Below, piece by piece: positions 35,393 through 44,124 of a stretch of DNA of 64,000 nucleotides (within the stretch, counting starts at the first letter, position 1; the number at the start of each line of letters is the position of its first letter). The stretch spans positions 124,001 through 188,000 of the forward strand of contig JAKFEY010000030.1 of the NCBI GenBank assembly GCA_036675475.1. Reading direction: 5' to 3'. Below the pieces are notes generated by a model. It was not told the origin of the DNA. It saw only the letters and a list, made by a program, of their open reading frames with translations, and ran no database searches. The DNA comes from JALYRV01 sp036675475. GTDB lineage: Bacteria > Acidobacteriota > Vicinamibacteria > Vicinamibacterales > SCN-69-37. The translations under genes were made by a program, and so were the position numbers.

Positions 35393-35466
35393 GGGTAGCG
35401 CAGGCCTTCAGGCCTGCGGGCGCGGGGGGTGGCCTGCGGGGGTGTCAGGCCTGCGGAGCGATCACG
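35393..35466. repeat. Family A palindromic repeat cluster (copy 4 plus degenerate copies)
   Basis: A full copy with core GCAGGCCTTCAGGCCTGC lies at 35393-35420. It is followed by two degenerate half copies that run into the globin stop codon at 35462. The last globin residues (SPQA) and stop are encoded by this cluster. Confidence 0.75.
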
Positions 35467-35875
35467 CCTGCGGGCTGTTGATCAGAAACGTCGCGACGTT
35501 GCCGAGGAATTCGCGCAGCACCGGCGTCACTTCCGGCGGAAGCGCGGCCTCGTCAATCGCGTTGTTCATGAGGTGCACCCAGCGGTCGCGTGCGGCCTTG
35601 TCGACGACGAACGGCACGTGCCGGGCGCGCAGCGCGGGATGCCCGCGCCGCTCGATGTAGCGCGGCGGACCGCCGAAGCGAAAGACAAGGAAGTCGCGCA
35701 GCCTGGCCTCGGCGGCAGCCATCCGCTCTTCTGGTGTGCCGGTGCTGTCGACCTCGGACGCCCGATACATCGGCCCGAGAATGTCGTCATCGGGAATCTG
35801 TCTGTAGAACGCGGCTACGAGACGCTCGAACCCTTCTTCTCCAATCCGCGCGAACACGCCGTCGACATCAGTCAC
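35462..35875 (-). CDS. Truncated haemoglobin (group II-like)
   Basis: The protein has 137 residues from GTG. The 2-on-2 globin fold is visible: an early FERLVAAFYRQIPDDDILGPMY, then FLVFRFGGPPRYIERRGHPALRARH with the Phe-Gly-Gly-Pro turn and the proximal His region, and WVHLMNNAI. Group II (GlbO-like) globins bind oxygen or nitric oxide and are linked to oxidative metabolism. The C terminus SPQA comes from a palindromic repeat. The gene is divergent from a small gene 17 nt away. Confidence 0.9.
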   Translation of the reverse strand: MTDVDGVFARIGEEGFERLVAAFYRQIPDDDILGPMYRASEVDSTGTPEERMAAAEARLRDFLVFRFGGPPRYIERRGHPALRARHVPFVVDKAARDRWVHLMNNAIDEAALPPEVTPVLREFLGNVATFLINSPQA

Positions 35876-35892
35876 TGGAGTATTCTCTCAAA

Positions 35893-36180
35893 ATGAAGTC
35901 TTCGTATGAACTGGCGATGGAACGGCTGCGGAAAAAGGATGAAGAGGAAGGCCGCGTCGAAACGCCGCTGACTGACGATCAGCGCGCCGCCATTGCGGAG
36001 GCGCGCTCGATGCACGCGGCGAAGATAGCCGAGGCCGAGATTCTGCACCGCTCGAAACTGGCCACGTCGTTCGATCCCGCCGAGCGTGAGACGCTCGAGC
36101 AGAATCACCGGCGCGACATCGCGCGCATCAACGACGATCAGAAACGGGCGATCGCCAGGATCCGCGGATCGCAGGCCTGA
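35893..36180 (+). CDS. Small charged coiled-coil protein, unknown
   Basis: The protein has 95 residues, started at MKSSYELAMERLRKKDEEEG. TATTCT lies 6 nt before the ATG. The sequence is almost all charged helix (TDDQRAAIAEARSMHAAKIAE, then RETLEQNHRRDIARINDD) without Cys, signal or membrane segment. The last codons and TGA stop lie in a family A repeat, so the native C terminus may have been replaced. I do not recognise a family. Confidence 0.65.
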   Translation: MKSSYELAMERLRKKDEEEGRVETPLTDDQRAAIAEARSMHAAKIAEAEILHRSKLATSFDPAERETLEQNHRRDIARINDDQKRAIARIRGSQA

Positions 36181-36196
36181 AGGCCCGCGCCACCCC
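36170..36196. repeat. Family A palindromic repeat at a gene 3' end (copy 5)
   Basis: GCAGGCCTGAAGGCCCGC is a one-mismatch copy of the palindrome core. The TGA in its centre is the stop codon (36178-36180) of the small charged protein gene. Confidence 0.75.
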
Positions 36197-36226
36197 CGGC
36201 GCGGATCGCAGGCCGCCGGCGGCCCG

Positions 36227-37756
36227 CTACCGGGGCGCGCGGCGGTGCCGCGTCGCCTGCTCGTAGCCGTACGCGAGCCGGATCAGTCCTGCTTCATCCC
36301 ACGCGCGGCCGAAAAACGTGACGCCGATCGGCAGCGTGTTGCCGCGCGTGTAGCCCATCGGCACGTTCATCGCCGGATAGCCGGTCACCGGCGAGAACAC
36401 CTGGCTGTTGTCGCCGTGCGGCGTGTTCAGGTCCCCGATCAGCCGCGGCACGTTGCTCCACGTCGGGTACACAAACGCGTCGAGCCGCTCGCGCGTCATC
36501 GCCTCGTCAACCGCCGCGCGGAACGCGGCGCGATACCCCGCATCCGCCTTGCACGCCTCCGACTCGGGCCCGTTCCCGGGATCGTCCTGCGCCTGCTCAA
36601 TCCGCTGCCGCACGGTCGGATGAAACTGCCGCGACCGCAGAATCGCGTCGAGGTTGTTCTGCGGCGCCGCCGCGCCAAGGCCGGCGAGATAGCGATTCAT
36701 GTCGTACTTGAAGCCGCCGCACGGGCCCGTGCCCTGCGCGCGCCGCACCCCTGAGAGCTCGACACGCGCCGGATCGACGATCACCGCGCCGGCTTTGCGC
36801 ATGGCGTCGAGCGCGGCCTCGAACACCTGCGTGATCTCGGGATCGAGCGACTCGCGCTCATAGGCCTGGCGCAGGATGCCGATGCGCGCGCCCTTCAGGC
36901 CGCCGGCCACGAGCGACGCCGCGTATCGCGGAATCTCACGCCCGCGCGCCGCTTCGGTCACCGGATCGGCGGCGTCGTAACCCGCGATCACCTGCAGCAC
37001 CGCCACCGCGTCGGCAACCGTGCGCGTCATCGGCCCCGCAATGTCGGCCAGCAGATTGAGCGGCACCACACCCGCGCGGCTCGTGAGGCCCATCGTCGAT
37101 CGAATACCCACGAGCGCCTGATGCGAAGCCGGCCCGCGGATGGAATTGCCGGTGTCCGAGCCGAGCCCGATGAGACCGAAGTTCGCGGCAATCGCCGCGG
37201 CCGTGCCGCCGCTCGATCCCGCCGTCACGCGATTGAGCGCGTAGGGATTGCGCGTGTATCCGGGCAGAATCGAGCTCACGGTTTCGTACGGCGTGAACGC
37301 AAACTCCGCCATGTTCGACTTCGCGAGCACGATCGCGCCCGCGTCCTTGATCCGCCTCACCTGAAACGCGTCTTTCGGCGACACGAAGCCCTTGAATGCC
37401 AGCGAGCCGGCCGCCGACTGCAGCCCAATCGTTTCGAAGTTGTCCTTGACGATGGCGGGTACGCAGTGGAGCGGGCCGGTGAGACCTGACGCCTTGAACC
37501 GCGCGTCAAGAGCGTCGGCCTCGGCGCGCGCGCGCGGATTCACCTGCACGATGGCATTGATCGCCATCCCCTGCTTGTCGTGCTGCTCGATGCGCTGCAG
37601 ATAGGCGTCGACCAGGCCGCGGCACGTCAGAGTGCCCGCGCGAAAGGCGGCATGCACCGAGGCGATGGTTGCCTCCTCGAGCACGAACGGCGGGCGCGGG
37701 CGCTGCGGGGCGGCCAGCAGGGCGGCGGCCGCCGCCATCCAGGCAAGCGTTTTCAT
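36227..37756 (-). CDS. Amidase-signature enzyme, exported
   Basis: The protein has 509 residues started at MKTLAWMAAAAALLAAPQ, a signal peptide, with GGAG 6 nt upstream. Catalytic elements: Lys in VPAIVKDNFETIG, TAGSSGGTAAAIAANFG for the cis-Ser, and the nucleophile Ser in GSDTGNSIRGPASHQA. It resembles Asp-tRNA amidotransferase GatA-like amidases but with a leader, so it acts on periplasmic amides. It is divergent from the MBL-rhodanese gene across a symmetric -10 region. It is a distant relative of the amidase at 24513, not a close duplicate. Confidence 0.9.
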   Translation of the reverse strand: MKTLAWMAAAAALLAAPQRPRPPFVLEEATIASVHAAFRAGTLTCRGLVDAYLQRIEQHDKQGMAINAIVQVNPRARAEADALDARFKASGLTGPLHCVPAIVKDNFETIGLQSAAGSLAFKGFVSPKDAFQVRRIKDAGAIVLAKSNMAEFAFTPYETVSSILPGYTRNPYALNRVTAGSSGGTAAAIAANFGLIGLGSDTGNSIRGPASHQALVGIRSTMGLTSRAGVVPLNLLADIAGPMTRTVADAVAVLQVIAGYDAADPVTEAARGREIPRYAASLVAGGLKGARIGILRQAYERESLDPEITQVFEAALDAMRKAGAVIVDPARVELSGVRRAQGTGPCGGFKYDMNRYLAGLGAAAPQNNLDAILRSRQFHPTVRQRIEQAQDDPGNGPESEACKADAGYRAAFRAAVDEAMTRERLDAFVYPTWSNVPRLIGDLNTPHGDNSQVFSPVTGYPAMNVPMGYTRGNTLPIGVTFFGRAWDEAGLIRLAYGYEQATRHRRAPR

Positions 37757-37772
37757 ATGGGCTCCGGCTGCG

Positions 37773-37779
37773 TATGCTA
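37773..37779. promoter_or_regulatory. Symmetric divergent -10 region
   Basis: TATGCT (plus, 37773-37778) and TAGCAT (minus, 37779-37774) overlap almost completely. The plus box is 6 nt from GTG 37785. The minus box is 17 nt from ATG 37756, which has its own Shine-Dalgarno sequence. Confidence 0.55.
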
Positions 37780-37784
37780 TCAGT

Positions 37785-39185
37785 GTGCTGGTCAGACAAA
37801 TCATCGACGACCACCTGGCGCAGAACGCGTATCTCATTGGGTGCCAGAAAACCGGCGAAGCCATCGTCATCGACCCCGAGCGCGACGTCGAGCGCTACAT
37901 CGAGGCGGCGGCGAAAGAGAACCTGCGGCTGGTCGCGGCCACCGAAACGCACGTGCACGCCGACTTCCTGTCGGGGGTGCGCGAGCTGGCGGCGCGGCTG
38001 CCCGAGCTGCGCGTGTATCTGTCGGCCGAAGGCGGGCCCGACTGGCAATATCAGTGGCCGGCGGCCGACGGCCGCGCGGTGACGCTGCTGAAGGACGGCG
38101 ACACATTCAGCGTCGGCAACATCGACATTCGCGCGTGGCACACGCCGGGCCACACGCCCGAGCATCTGTCGTTCGTGGTCACCGACCGGGGCGTCGGCGC
38201 GTCGGAGCCTATCGGCATCGCGTCGGGCGACTTCGTCTTCGTCGGTGATCTCGGCCGCCCGGATCTGCTCGAGACCGCGGCGGGCGTGCAGGGCAATCGC
38301 GAGCCGTCGGCGCGGCGGCTGCACGAGTCGGCCACGGCGTTTCTGCGGCTGCCCGACTTCATGCAGGTGTGGCCGGGCCACGGCGCCGGCAGCGCCTGCG
38401 GCAAGGCGCTGGGCGCCATTCCCACCACCACGGTCGGCTACGAGCGGCGCTTCTCGCCGGCCATTGCCGAAGCCGTGCGCGGCACGCAGCCGTTCGTCGA
38501 CTTCATCCTGAGCGGCCAGCCCGAGCCGCCGCTCTATTTCGCCCGGATGAAGCAGCTGAATCTCTCGGGCCCGCCCGTGCTCGGCGCGCTGCCGTCGCCG
38601 ATGAAGCTCGATGGCCGGTCGCTGGCCGAGGCGGCGACGACCGCGCAGATCATCGACACGCGGAAGGACCGCAAGGCCTTCATGCGTGAGCACGCGGCCG
38701 GCGCCCTCTACGCGCCATTCGACAAGGCCTTCCCCACCGTCGTGGGCTCGCTCGTCGATCCGGCGAAGCCGGTGGTGCTGCTGATCGATCAGGGCCACGT
38801 GCACGCGGCGGTGCGCGATCTGATTCGCATCGGGTTTGACGATGTGCGCGGATGGGCGCCTGTGGATGTCTTGCCGGCGTTCACGGAAGCGGGCGGGCGT
38901 GTGGCGTCGATTGAGTCGATCAACTTCGCGGAGCTCGCGCGCCGGAGGGAGCAGGGCCCCGTCACCGTGCTCGACGTCCGCGGCGCGTCGGAACATGAGG
39001 CGAAGCACCTGCCGGGTGCCATGAACATCGCGCACACGCGCCTGCGCGCGGCGCAGCCGGTGTTTCCGTCACACGCGCCGGTCTACGTGCACTGCGCGCT
39101 CGGCGCGCGCGCGGCGGTGTCGGCAGCCTATCTCGCCTCGCGCGGCGTCCCGGTCGTGCACGTCGACGGCAAGTTCGAGGGGTGA
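37785..39185 (+). CDS. MBL-fold hydrolase with two rhodanese domains (persulfide dioxygenase-like)
   Basis: The protein has 466 residues from GTG. The MBL domain has ETHVHADFLSG, the metal motif seen in ETHE1/CstB-type persulfide dioxygenases, and VWPGHGAGSACGKALG. The first rhodanese domain (about 265-365) has LLIDQGHVHAAV in place of the active-site loop and lacks its Cys. The second (about 385-466) keeps VHCALGARAAVS with the catalytic Cys. The family oxidises low-molecular-weight persulfides and transfers sulfane sulfur. The 3' end overlaps the convergent aldo-keto reductase gene by 58 nt. Confidence 0.87.
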   Translation: MLVRQIIDDHLAQNAYLIGCQKTGEAIVIDPERDVERYIEAAAKENLRLVAATETHVHADFLSGVRELAARLPELRVYLSAEGGPDWQYQWPAADGRAVTLLKDGDTFSVGNIDIRAWHTPGHTPEHLSFVVTDRGVGASEPIGIASGDFVFVGDLGRPDLLETAAGVQGNREPSARRLHESATAFLRLPDFMQVWPGHGAGSACGKALGAIPTTTVGYERRFSPAIAEAVRGTQPFVDFILSGQPEPPLYFARMKQLNLSGPPVLGALPSPMKLDGRSLAEAATTAQIIDTRKDRKAFMREHAAGALYAPFDKAFPTVVGSLVDPAKPVVLLIDQGHVHAAVRDLIRIGFDDVRGWAPVDVLPAFTEAGGRVASIESINFAELARRREQGPVTVLDVRGASEHEAKHLPGAMNIAHTRLRAAQPVFPSHAPVYVHCALGARAAVSAAYLASRGVPVVHVDGKFEG

Positions 39186-40159
39186 CCCGCGACGGCGTGC
39201 GCGACGTACGGGGCTTCGAGCGCCGCGATCTCGTCATCAGACAGCGTCACTGACAAGGCCGCGACCGCATCCTCGAGATGCTGCGGCTTTGACGCCCCCA
39301 CGATAGGCGCCGTCACCGCGGGCTTGTGCAGCAGCCACGCAAGGGCAATCTGCGCGCGGGGCAGGCCGCGCGCCGCGGCCAGGCCCGCCACGGCGTCGGC
39401 GACCCGGCGATCGGCGTCCACCGTCGCCGTGTAGAGCGTCTTGCCGTACTCGTCGGTGCGGGCCCGCTCGCTCGCCTCGTCCCAGTCGCGCGTCAGCCGC
39501 CCGCGCGCCAGCGGGCTCCATGGAATCACGCCGATGCCTTCCGCCGCGCACAGCGGCAGCATCTCGCGCTCTTCCTCGCGATATATCAGGTTGTAATGGT
39601 TCTGCATCGTCACGAACGGCGTCCAGCCGTGGAGGCGCGCGAGATACAGCGCCTTCGTGAACTGCCAGGCAAACATCGACGAAGCGCCAATGTAGCGCGC
39701 CTTGCCCGCCTTCACCACGTCGTGCAGCGCTTCGAGCGTTTCCTCGATCGGCGTGCCGTAGTCCCAGCGGTGAACCTGATAGAGATCGACGTAGTCCATC
39801 CCGAGCCGCGTGAGGCTGGCGTCGATGCCGGCCATGATGGCCTTGCGCGACAGGCCCGCGGCGTTCGGCACCTTCTTGCGAATGGGGAAATAGACTTTCG
39901 TGGCGACGACAATCTCGTCGCGGCGCGCGAAGTCGCGCAGCGCGCGGCCGAGATATTCCTCGCTCGTGCCGCCCGAGTAGCTGTTGGCCGTGTCGAAGAA
40001 ATTGATCCCGAGCTCGATGGCCTGGCGGATGAACGGGCGGCTGTCTTCCTCGGACAGGGTCCAGGGGTGCGAGCCCTTCCCGCTCTCGCCGTACGTCATG
40101 CACCCGAGACAAATCCGCGAGACATCCACGCCGGTGCGGCCAAGTTTGACGAAGTCCAT
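39128..40159 (-). CDS. Aldo/keto reductase
   Basis: The protein has 343 residues started at MDFVKLGRTGVDVSR. Catalytic tetrad regions are visible: FFDTANSYSGG (Asp, Tyr), VATKVYFP (Lys) and YQVHRWD (His). NADPH-binding elements are PLARGRLTRDW and APIVGASKPQHLEDA. It resembles the YajO/Tas-like subgroup and reduces carbonyls. A longer upstream frame is only a shadow of the MFS gene. The C terminus overlaps the MBL-rhodanese gene by 58 nt, so its last about 18 residues may be non-native. Confidence 0.9.
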   Translation of the reverse strand: MDFVKLGRTGVDVSRICLGCMTYGESGKGSHPWTLSEEDSRPFIRQAIELGINFFDTANSYSGGTSEEYLGRALRDFARRDEIVVATKVYFPIRKKVPNAAGLSRKAIMAGIDASLTRLGMDYVDLYQVHRWDYGTPIEETLEALHDVVKAGKARYIGASSMFAWQFTKALYLARLHGWTPFVTMQNHYNLIYREEEREMLPLCAAEGIGVIPWSPLARGRLTRDWDEASERARTDEYGKTLYTATVDADRRVADAVAGLAAARGLPRAQIALAWLLHKPAVTAPIVGASKPQHLEDAVAALSVTLSDDEIAALEAPYVAHAVAGHPSNLPSTCTTGTPREAR

Positions 40160-40186
40160 GCGCAAATCCTGACATAATCGCCGCCC

Positions 40187-41635
40187 ATGCAACCAGCCGA
40201 GCGCGGCATCTGGAAAGTCATCCTCGCTTCCGCGGTGGGGACGATGATCGAGTGGTACGACTTTTACATCTTCGGCAGCCTGGCTGCGGTGATCGCGCCC
40301 CTGTTCTATCCGCAGGGCAACAACACGCTGGCGCTGATTGCGTACCTGTCGACGTTTGCCGTCGGCTTCGTGGTGCGGCCGTTCGGCGCCTTGTTCTTCG
40401 GGCGCATCGGCGACCTGGTCGGGCGCAAGTATGCGTTTCTGGTCACGCTCATGATCATGGGCGGCGCGACGGCGGCGATCGGGCTGCTGCCGACGTATGC
40501 GTCGATTGGCATCGCGGCGCCGATCGCGCTGCTCGTCATCCGCGTGCTGCAGGGGCTCGCGCTTGGCGGCGAGTACGGCGGCGCGGCGGTGTATGTCGCG
40601 GAGCACGCGCCCGACAACCGGCGCGGCTTCTATACGAGCTTCATTCAGATTACGGCGACGCTCGGCCTGTTTCTGTCGCTCGTCGTGATTCTCGCCGTGC
40701 AGGCGTCGATGAGTCCCGAGGCGTTCCGGTCGTGGGGCTGGCGCGTGCCGTTCCTGGTGTCCATCTTCCTGGTCGGCATCTCGCTGTACATCCGGCTGCG
40801 GATGCAGGAGTCGCCGATTTTCGCGCAGCTGAAGTCGTCGGGCATGACGTCGGCGGCGCCGCTGCGCGAGGCGTTCACCACGCGCGTGCACCTGCGCGAA
40901 GTGCTCGTGTCGCTGTTCGGCGCCACGGCGGGCCAGGGCGTCGTCTGGTACACCGGGCAGTTCTACGCGCTCTTCTATCTGCAGACGATTCTGAAGGTGC
41001 ACGTCACGTCGGCAGCGTGCATCGTCGCGATTGCGCTGGTGCTCGGCATGCCGCTGTTCGTGCTGTTCGGCGCGCTGTCGGACCGCATCGGGCGCAAGAA
41101 GATCATGATGGCCGGCTGTCTGCTGGCGGCGCTTGCCTACCTGCCCATCTACGACGCGATGCAGGCGGCGGCCGGCTCGAACGTGGTGACGGCCATCTCG
41201 CAGCGGAGCGCGGTGACCGGCGCCATCGGCCTGACGCCGCAGACGATGGTGGACGGCGCGCTGCGGCCGGCGGCGGAGGTGTTGACGTACCGCGGGCTTG
41301 GCGATCTGCTGTCGCAGGCCGCCGCGTGGCAGCTGATTGCGCTGGTGTTCATTCAGCTTGTGTTCGTGGCCATGGTCTACGGCCCGATTGCGGCGTATCT
41401 GGTCGAGGCCTTTCCCGCGCGCATCCGCTATACGGCGCTGTCGCTGCCGTACCACATCGGCAACGGCGTCTTCGGCGGCCTGCTGCCGCTGATTGGCCTG
41501 TCGGTGATTGCCACGACGGGCAACATCAACGCGGGCCTGTACTATCCCATCGCGATCGCGGGCCTGACCTTCGTGGTGGGATCGCTGCTGCTCAAGGACA
41601 CGCACCAGCGCCGGATCTGGGACGAAGTCAGTTAA
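40187..41635 (+). CDS. MFS transporter, metabolite:H+ symporter (MHS) family
   Basis: The protein has 482 residues and about 12 membrane segments. MHS/ProP-like motifs are present: GTMIEWYDFYIFG in the first helix, RPFGALFFGRIGDLVGRK in loop 2-3, and the second-half loop SDRIGRKKIM. These proteins take up organic acids or betaine-like compounds with protons. A region of about 60 residues between the tenth and eleventh helices (around 330-385) is longer than usual. CATAAT lies 8 nt before the ATG. The stop overlaps the convergent carbonic anhydrase stop by 4 nt. Confidence 0.9.
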   Translation: MQPAERGIWKVILASAVGTMIEWYDFYIFGSLAAVIAPLFYPQGNNTLALIAYLSTFAVGFVVRPFGALFFGRIGDLVGRKYAFLVTLMIMGGATAAIGLLPTYASIGIAAPIALLVIRVLQGLALGGEYGGAAVYVAEHAPDNRRGFYTSFIQITATLGLFLSLVVILAVQASMSPEAFRSWGWRVPFLVSIFLVGISLYIRLRMQESPIFAQLKSSGMTSAAPLREAFTTRVHLREVLVSLFGATAGQGVVWYTGQFYALFYLQTILKVHVTSAACIVAIALVLGMPLFVLFGALSDRIGRKKIMMAGCLLAALAYLPIYDAMQAAAGSNVVTAISQRSAVTGAIGLTPQTMVDGALRPAAEVLTYRGLGDLLSQAAAWQLIALVFIQLVFVAMVYGPIAAYLVEAFPARIRYTALSLPYHIGNGVFGGLLPLIGLSVIATTGNINAGLYYPIAIAGLTFVVGSLLLKDTHQRRIWDEVS

Positions 41636-42294
41636 TTCTTCACTCCGCCCTTCTTGACCATATCCAGCGCGCGCACGTACGAGTCGCCGACTTCGTCCGC
41701 GCTCCGCGACGTGCAGTCGAGATCGCGCAGCAGGCCGTCGCGCAGATCGTAGATCCAGCCGTGCACCACGAGCGGCTGCTCGCGGCGCCAGGCATCCTGC
41801 ACGATCGTGGTCTGGCACACGTCGCGCACCTGTTCGAGCACGTTCAGCTCGCAGAGCCGGTCCACGGCCGCTTCCTCATCCTCCGCCTTCGCAATCAGGT
41901 CCGTATGGCGATCGCGCACGTCCTGCACGTGGCGCAGCCAGTTGTCGATCAGGCCGAACGACGCATTGGTGTAGGCGGCGCGCACGCCGCCGCACCCGTA
42001 GTGGCCGCACACGATCACGTGCTGCACCTTCAGCACGTCGATGGCGTACTGGACCACCGACAGGCAGTTCAGATCGGAGTGCACCACGACGTTGGCGACG
42101 TTGCGGTGGACGAAGAGCTCGCCGGGCAGCAGGCCGACGATTTCATTGGCGGGGACGCGGCTGTCGGAGCAGCCGATCCAGAGATATTTCGGGGACTGCT
42201 GCTCCGACAGCCGCTGAAAGAACGCCGGATCCCGATCGGTGATCCGGCGCGCCCAGGTGCGATTGTTGTCGAAGAGGCCGGCGAGGGTGCGCAT
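41632..42294 (-). CDS. can: Beta-class carbonic anhydrase
   Basis: The protein has 220 residues. Zinc ligands and catalytic dyad are complete: Cys42, Asp44 and Arg46 in IGCSDSRVP, then His and Cys in VCGHYGCGG. RNVANVVVHSDLNCLSVVQYA matches the family. It interconverts CO2 and bicarbonate in the cytoplasm. It lies 15 nt downstream of the OmpA-like lipoprotein gene on the same strand, probably one transcript. Confidence 0.94.
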   Translation of the reverse strand: MRTLAGLFDNNRTWARRITDRDPAFFQRLSEQQSPKYLWIGCSDSRVPANEIVGLLPGELFVHRNVANVVVHSDLNCLSVVQYAIDVLKVQHVIVCGHYGCGGVRAAYTNASFGLIDNWLRHVQDVRDRHTDLIAKAEDEEAAVDRLCELNVLEQVRDVCQTTIVQDAWRREQPLVVHGWIYDLRDGLLRDLDCTSRSADEVGDSYVRALDMVKKGGVKN

Positions 42295-42309
42295 GTCGGC
42301 CTCATTTTG

Positions 42310-42969
42310 TCACGGCCGGCCGCCGGCCTTGCGCCGCGCTTCCTCGCTCGCAAAGATCGCCACCTCCACGCGGCGGTTCTGCGCCTTGCCGGAGGCGGTG
42401 TCGTTGGAGGCCACGGGCTCGGCCTCGCCGCGTCCGGTGGCGTCGATGCGGGCGCGCGGCACGCCCGACGAGGCCAGGAAGGCCGCGGCGGCGGACGCGC
42501 GGCGCTCCGACAGGCCCTGGTTGTAGGTGTCGGTACCGTCGGCGTCGGTGTGGCCGACGAGCACGACGCTGGTGTCGGGATACTTCGCGAGGCTGTCGGC
42601 GAGGGTGCGCAGGTTCGCGCGCGCCGCCGGTTTGACGGCCGCCGAGTCGTAGTCGAAGAGGATGCCGCTGTCGAAGGTCACGAGAATGCCTTCGCCGACG
42701 CGCTCGACCTTCGCGCCCTCGACCTCTTTGGCCAGCTCCGCGGCCTGCCGGTCCATCCGCGCGCCGATGACCGCGCCTGCTGCGCCGCCCACGGCCGCGC
42801 CGATGATCGCGCCTTTGGCTGTCGAGCCGGCCGCTTTGCCGATGAGGCCGCCGGCCACCGCGCCGCCGGCCGCCCCGACAATGGCGCCGGTACGTTCGCG
42901 CGTGGCGCACCCCGATACCGCCACTGCCGCGAGAGTGAAAACCGCCACCCATTTGTACACACGAGTCAT
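42310..42969 (-). CDS. OmpA-domain lipoprotein
   Basis: The protein has 219 residues started at MTRVYKWVAVF with AAAGGA just upstream. The leader ends in the lipobox VSGC. A Gly-zipper region follows (GAIVGAAGGAVAGGLIGKAAG), able to insert in a membrane. The C-terminal half is an OmpA peptidoglycan-binding domain (FDYDSAAVKPAARANLR, VVLVGHTDADGTDTYNQGLS and SGKAQNRRVEVAI). It probably tethers the outer membrane to peptidoglycan. It resembles YiaD-type proteins. The carbonic anhydrase gene follows. Confidence 0.9.
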   Translation of the reverse strand: MTRVYKWVAVFTLAAVAVSGCATRERTGAIVGAAGGAVAGGLIGKAAGSTAKGAIIGAAVGGAAGAVIGARMDRQAAELAKEVEGAKVERVGEGILVTFDSGILFDYDSAAVKPAARANLRTLADSLAKYPDTSVVLVGHTDADGTDTYNQGLSERRASAAAAFLASSGVPRARIDATGRGEAEPVASNDTASGKAQNRRVEVAIFASEEARRKAGGRP

Positions 42970-43142
42970 ATTGGTCCTTTCGAAACCGATGCGGTAACCC
43001 ACTCCCATAACTCGTGCCAGCCGTGCAGCCGCGCGCAGAAACGTGGAGGCTGACGCGCCGCCCATATGACAGAACTCTTACAAACGGAGCGTGCCAGGCT
43101 TGGTACGCTGATGGTCGCACTTTTATCCGAGGAGCCCGTTTC

Positions 43143-44024
43143 TTGAGCACAGTCACCGTCCAGGCCGCGCAGCACACGTCGAAGCGTCTTCCCTACAACC
43201 TCACCACCATGAACTGGGTCACCGCCATTGCGATGGGGCTGTTCCATGTGGGCGCGGTTGCGGCGCTGTTCTTCTTTTCATGGACCAACGTGCTCGTGGC
43301 GCTGGTGCTGCACTGGTTCGCGGTCGGCTTCGGCATCAGCCTCGGCTATCACCGCCTGCACACGCACCGCGGCTACAAGACGTCGAAGGCGTTCGAATAC
43401 TTCCTGGCGTTCTGCGGCACGCTGACGCTCGAGGGCGGGCCCATCTTCTGGGTCGCGACGCATCGCGTGCACCATCAGCACTCCGACCATGAGGGCGACC
43501 CGCACACGCCGCACGACGGCGGCTTCTGGGCGCATGTCGGCTGGATCCTGTTCGGCGACTCGAACCACAACAACACGGCGCTCATGTCGAAGTACGCGCC
43601 CGATCTGGCGGCCGATCCGTTCTACCGCTGGCTCAACACCTGGCACTTCGTGCCGATCACGGTGCTCGGCCTGATTCTGCTCGCCGTCGGCGGCTGGCCG
43701 ATGGTGCTGTGGGGCATCTTCTTCCGCGTGACGTTCGGCCTGCACGCCACGTGGCTCGTCAACTCGGCCACGCACATGTGGGGCTCGCGCCGGTTCCAGA
43801 CGCGCGACGACTCGCGCAACAGCTGGTGGGTGGCCCTGCTGACGTTCGGCGAGGGCTGGCACAACAACCACCACGCGCACCCGGTGTCGGCGCGCCACGG
43901 CCTGGCCTGGTACGAGTTCGACATCTCCTGGATCACGCTCAAGGCGCTCAACGCCGTCGGCATCGTGCGCGACCTGAAGGTCGCCAAGGTGCGGCAGGCG
44001 CTGCCGGACGAAGCCGCGGCGTAG
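43143..44024 (+). CDS. Fatty acid desaturase (acyl-CoA delta-9 type)
   Basis: The protein has 293 residues. I start it at TTG (LSTVTVQAAQH) because AGGAG stands 8 nt upstream and no ATG fits; an upstream in-frame ATG at 43014 would add 43 non-conserved residues. Di-iron histidine boxes are complete: HRLHTHRGY, HRVHHQHSDHEGDPH and GEGWHNNHHAHPVSARHG. There are four or so membrane segments. It introduces a double bond in acyl chains, probably for membrane fluidity. With pcs at 10785 it is one of two lipid-modifying enzymes in the window. Confidence 0.92.
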   Translation: MSTVTVQAAQHTSKRLPYNLTTMNWVTAIAMGLFHVGAVAALFFFSWTNVLVALVLHWFAVGFGISLGYHRLHTHRGYKTSKAFEYFLAFCGTLTLEGGPIFWVATHRVHHQHSDHEGDPHTPHDGGFWAHVGWILFGDSNHNNTALMSKYAPDLAADPFYRWLNTWHFVPITVLGLILLAVGGWPMVLWGIFFRVTFGLHATWLVNSATHMWGSRRFQTRDDSRNSWWVALLTFGEGWHNNHHAHPVSARHGLAWYEFDISWITLKALNAVGIVRDLKVAKVRQALPDEAAA

Positions 44025-44028
44025 GCCC

Positions 44029-44094
44029 GGAAACCGCTTGACGGGCCGTGGCAGACTTGCCGCGGCAGCGGTCACGGCCAGTCAAGCGGTTTCC
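44029..44094. repeat. Long hairpin between desaturase and two-component genes
   Basis: Perfect 14-nt arms (44029-44042 and 44081-44094, GGAAACCGCTTGAC) are extended by a second 7-bp stem (44044-44050 with 44073-44079) and an inner palindrome TGCCGCGGCA. It begins 4 nt after the desaturase stop. It may terminate desaturase transcription, but there is no T run. Confidence 0.75.
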
Positions 44095-44124
44095 GTCGAC
44101 ATGACGCGGTATCCTTCCGGAAGC

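Noticed and set aside
39128..41818. Aldo-keto reductase read as an 896-residue protein extending over the MFS gene
   Set aside because: The N-terminal about 550 residues are Arg/His-rich antisense of the MFS gene. The family start MDFVKLGRTG at 40159 is clear.
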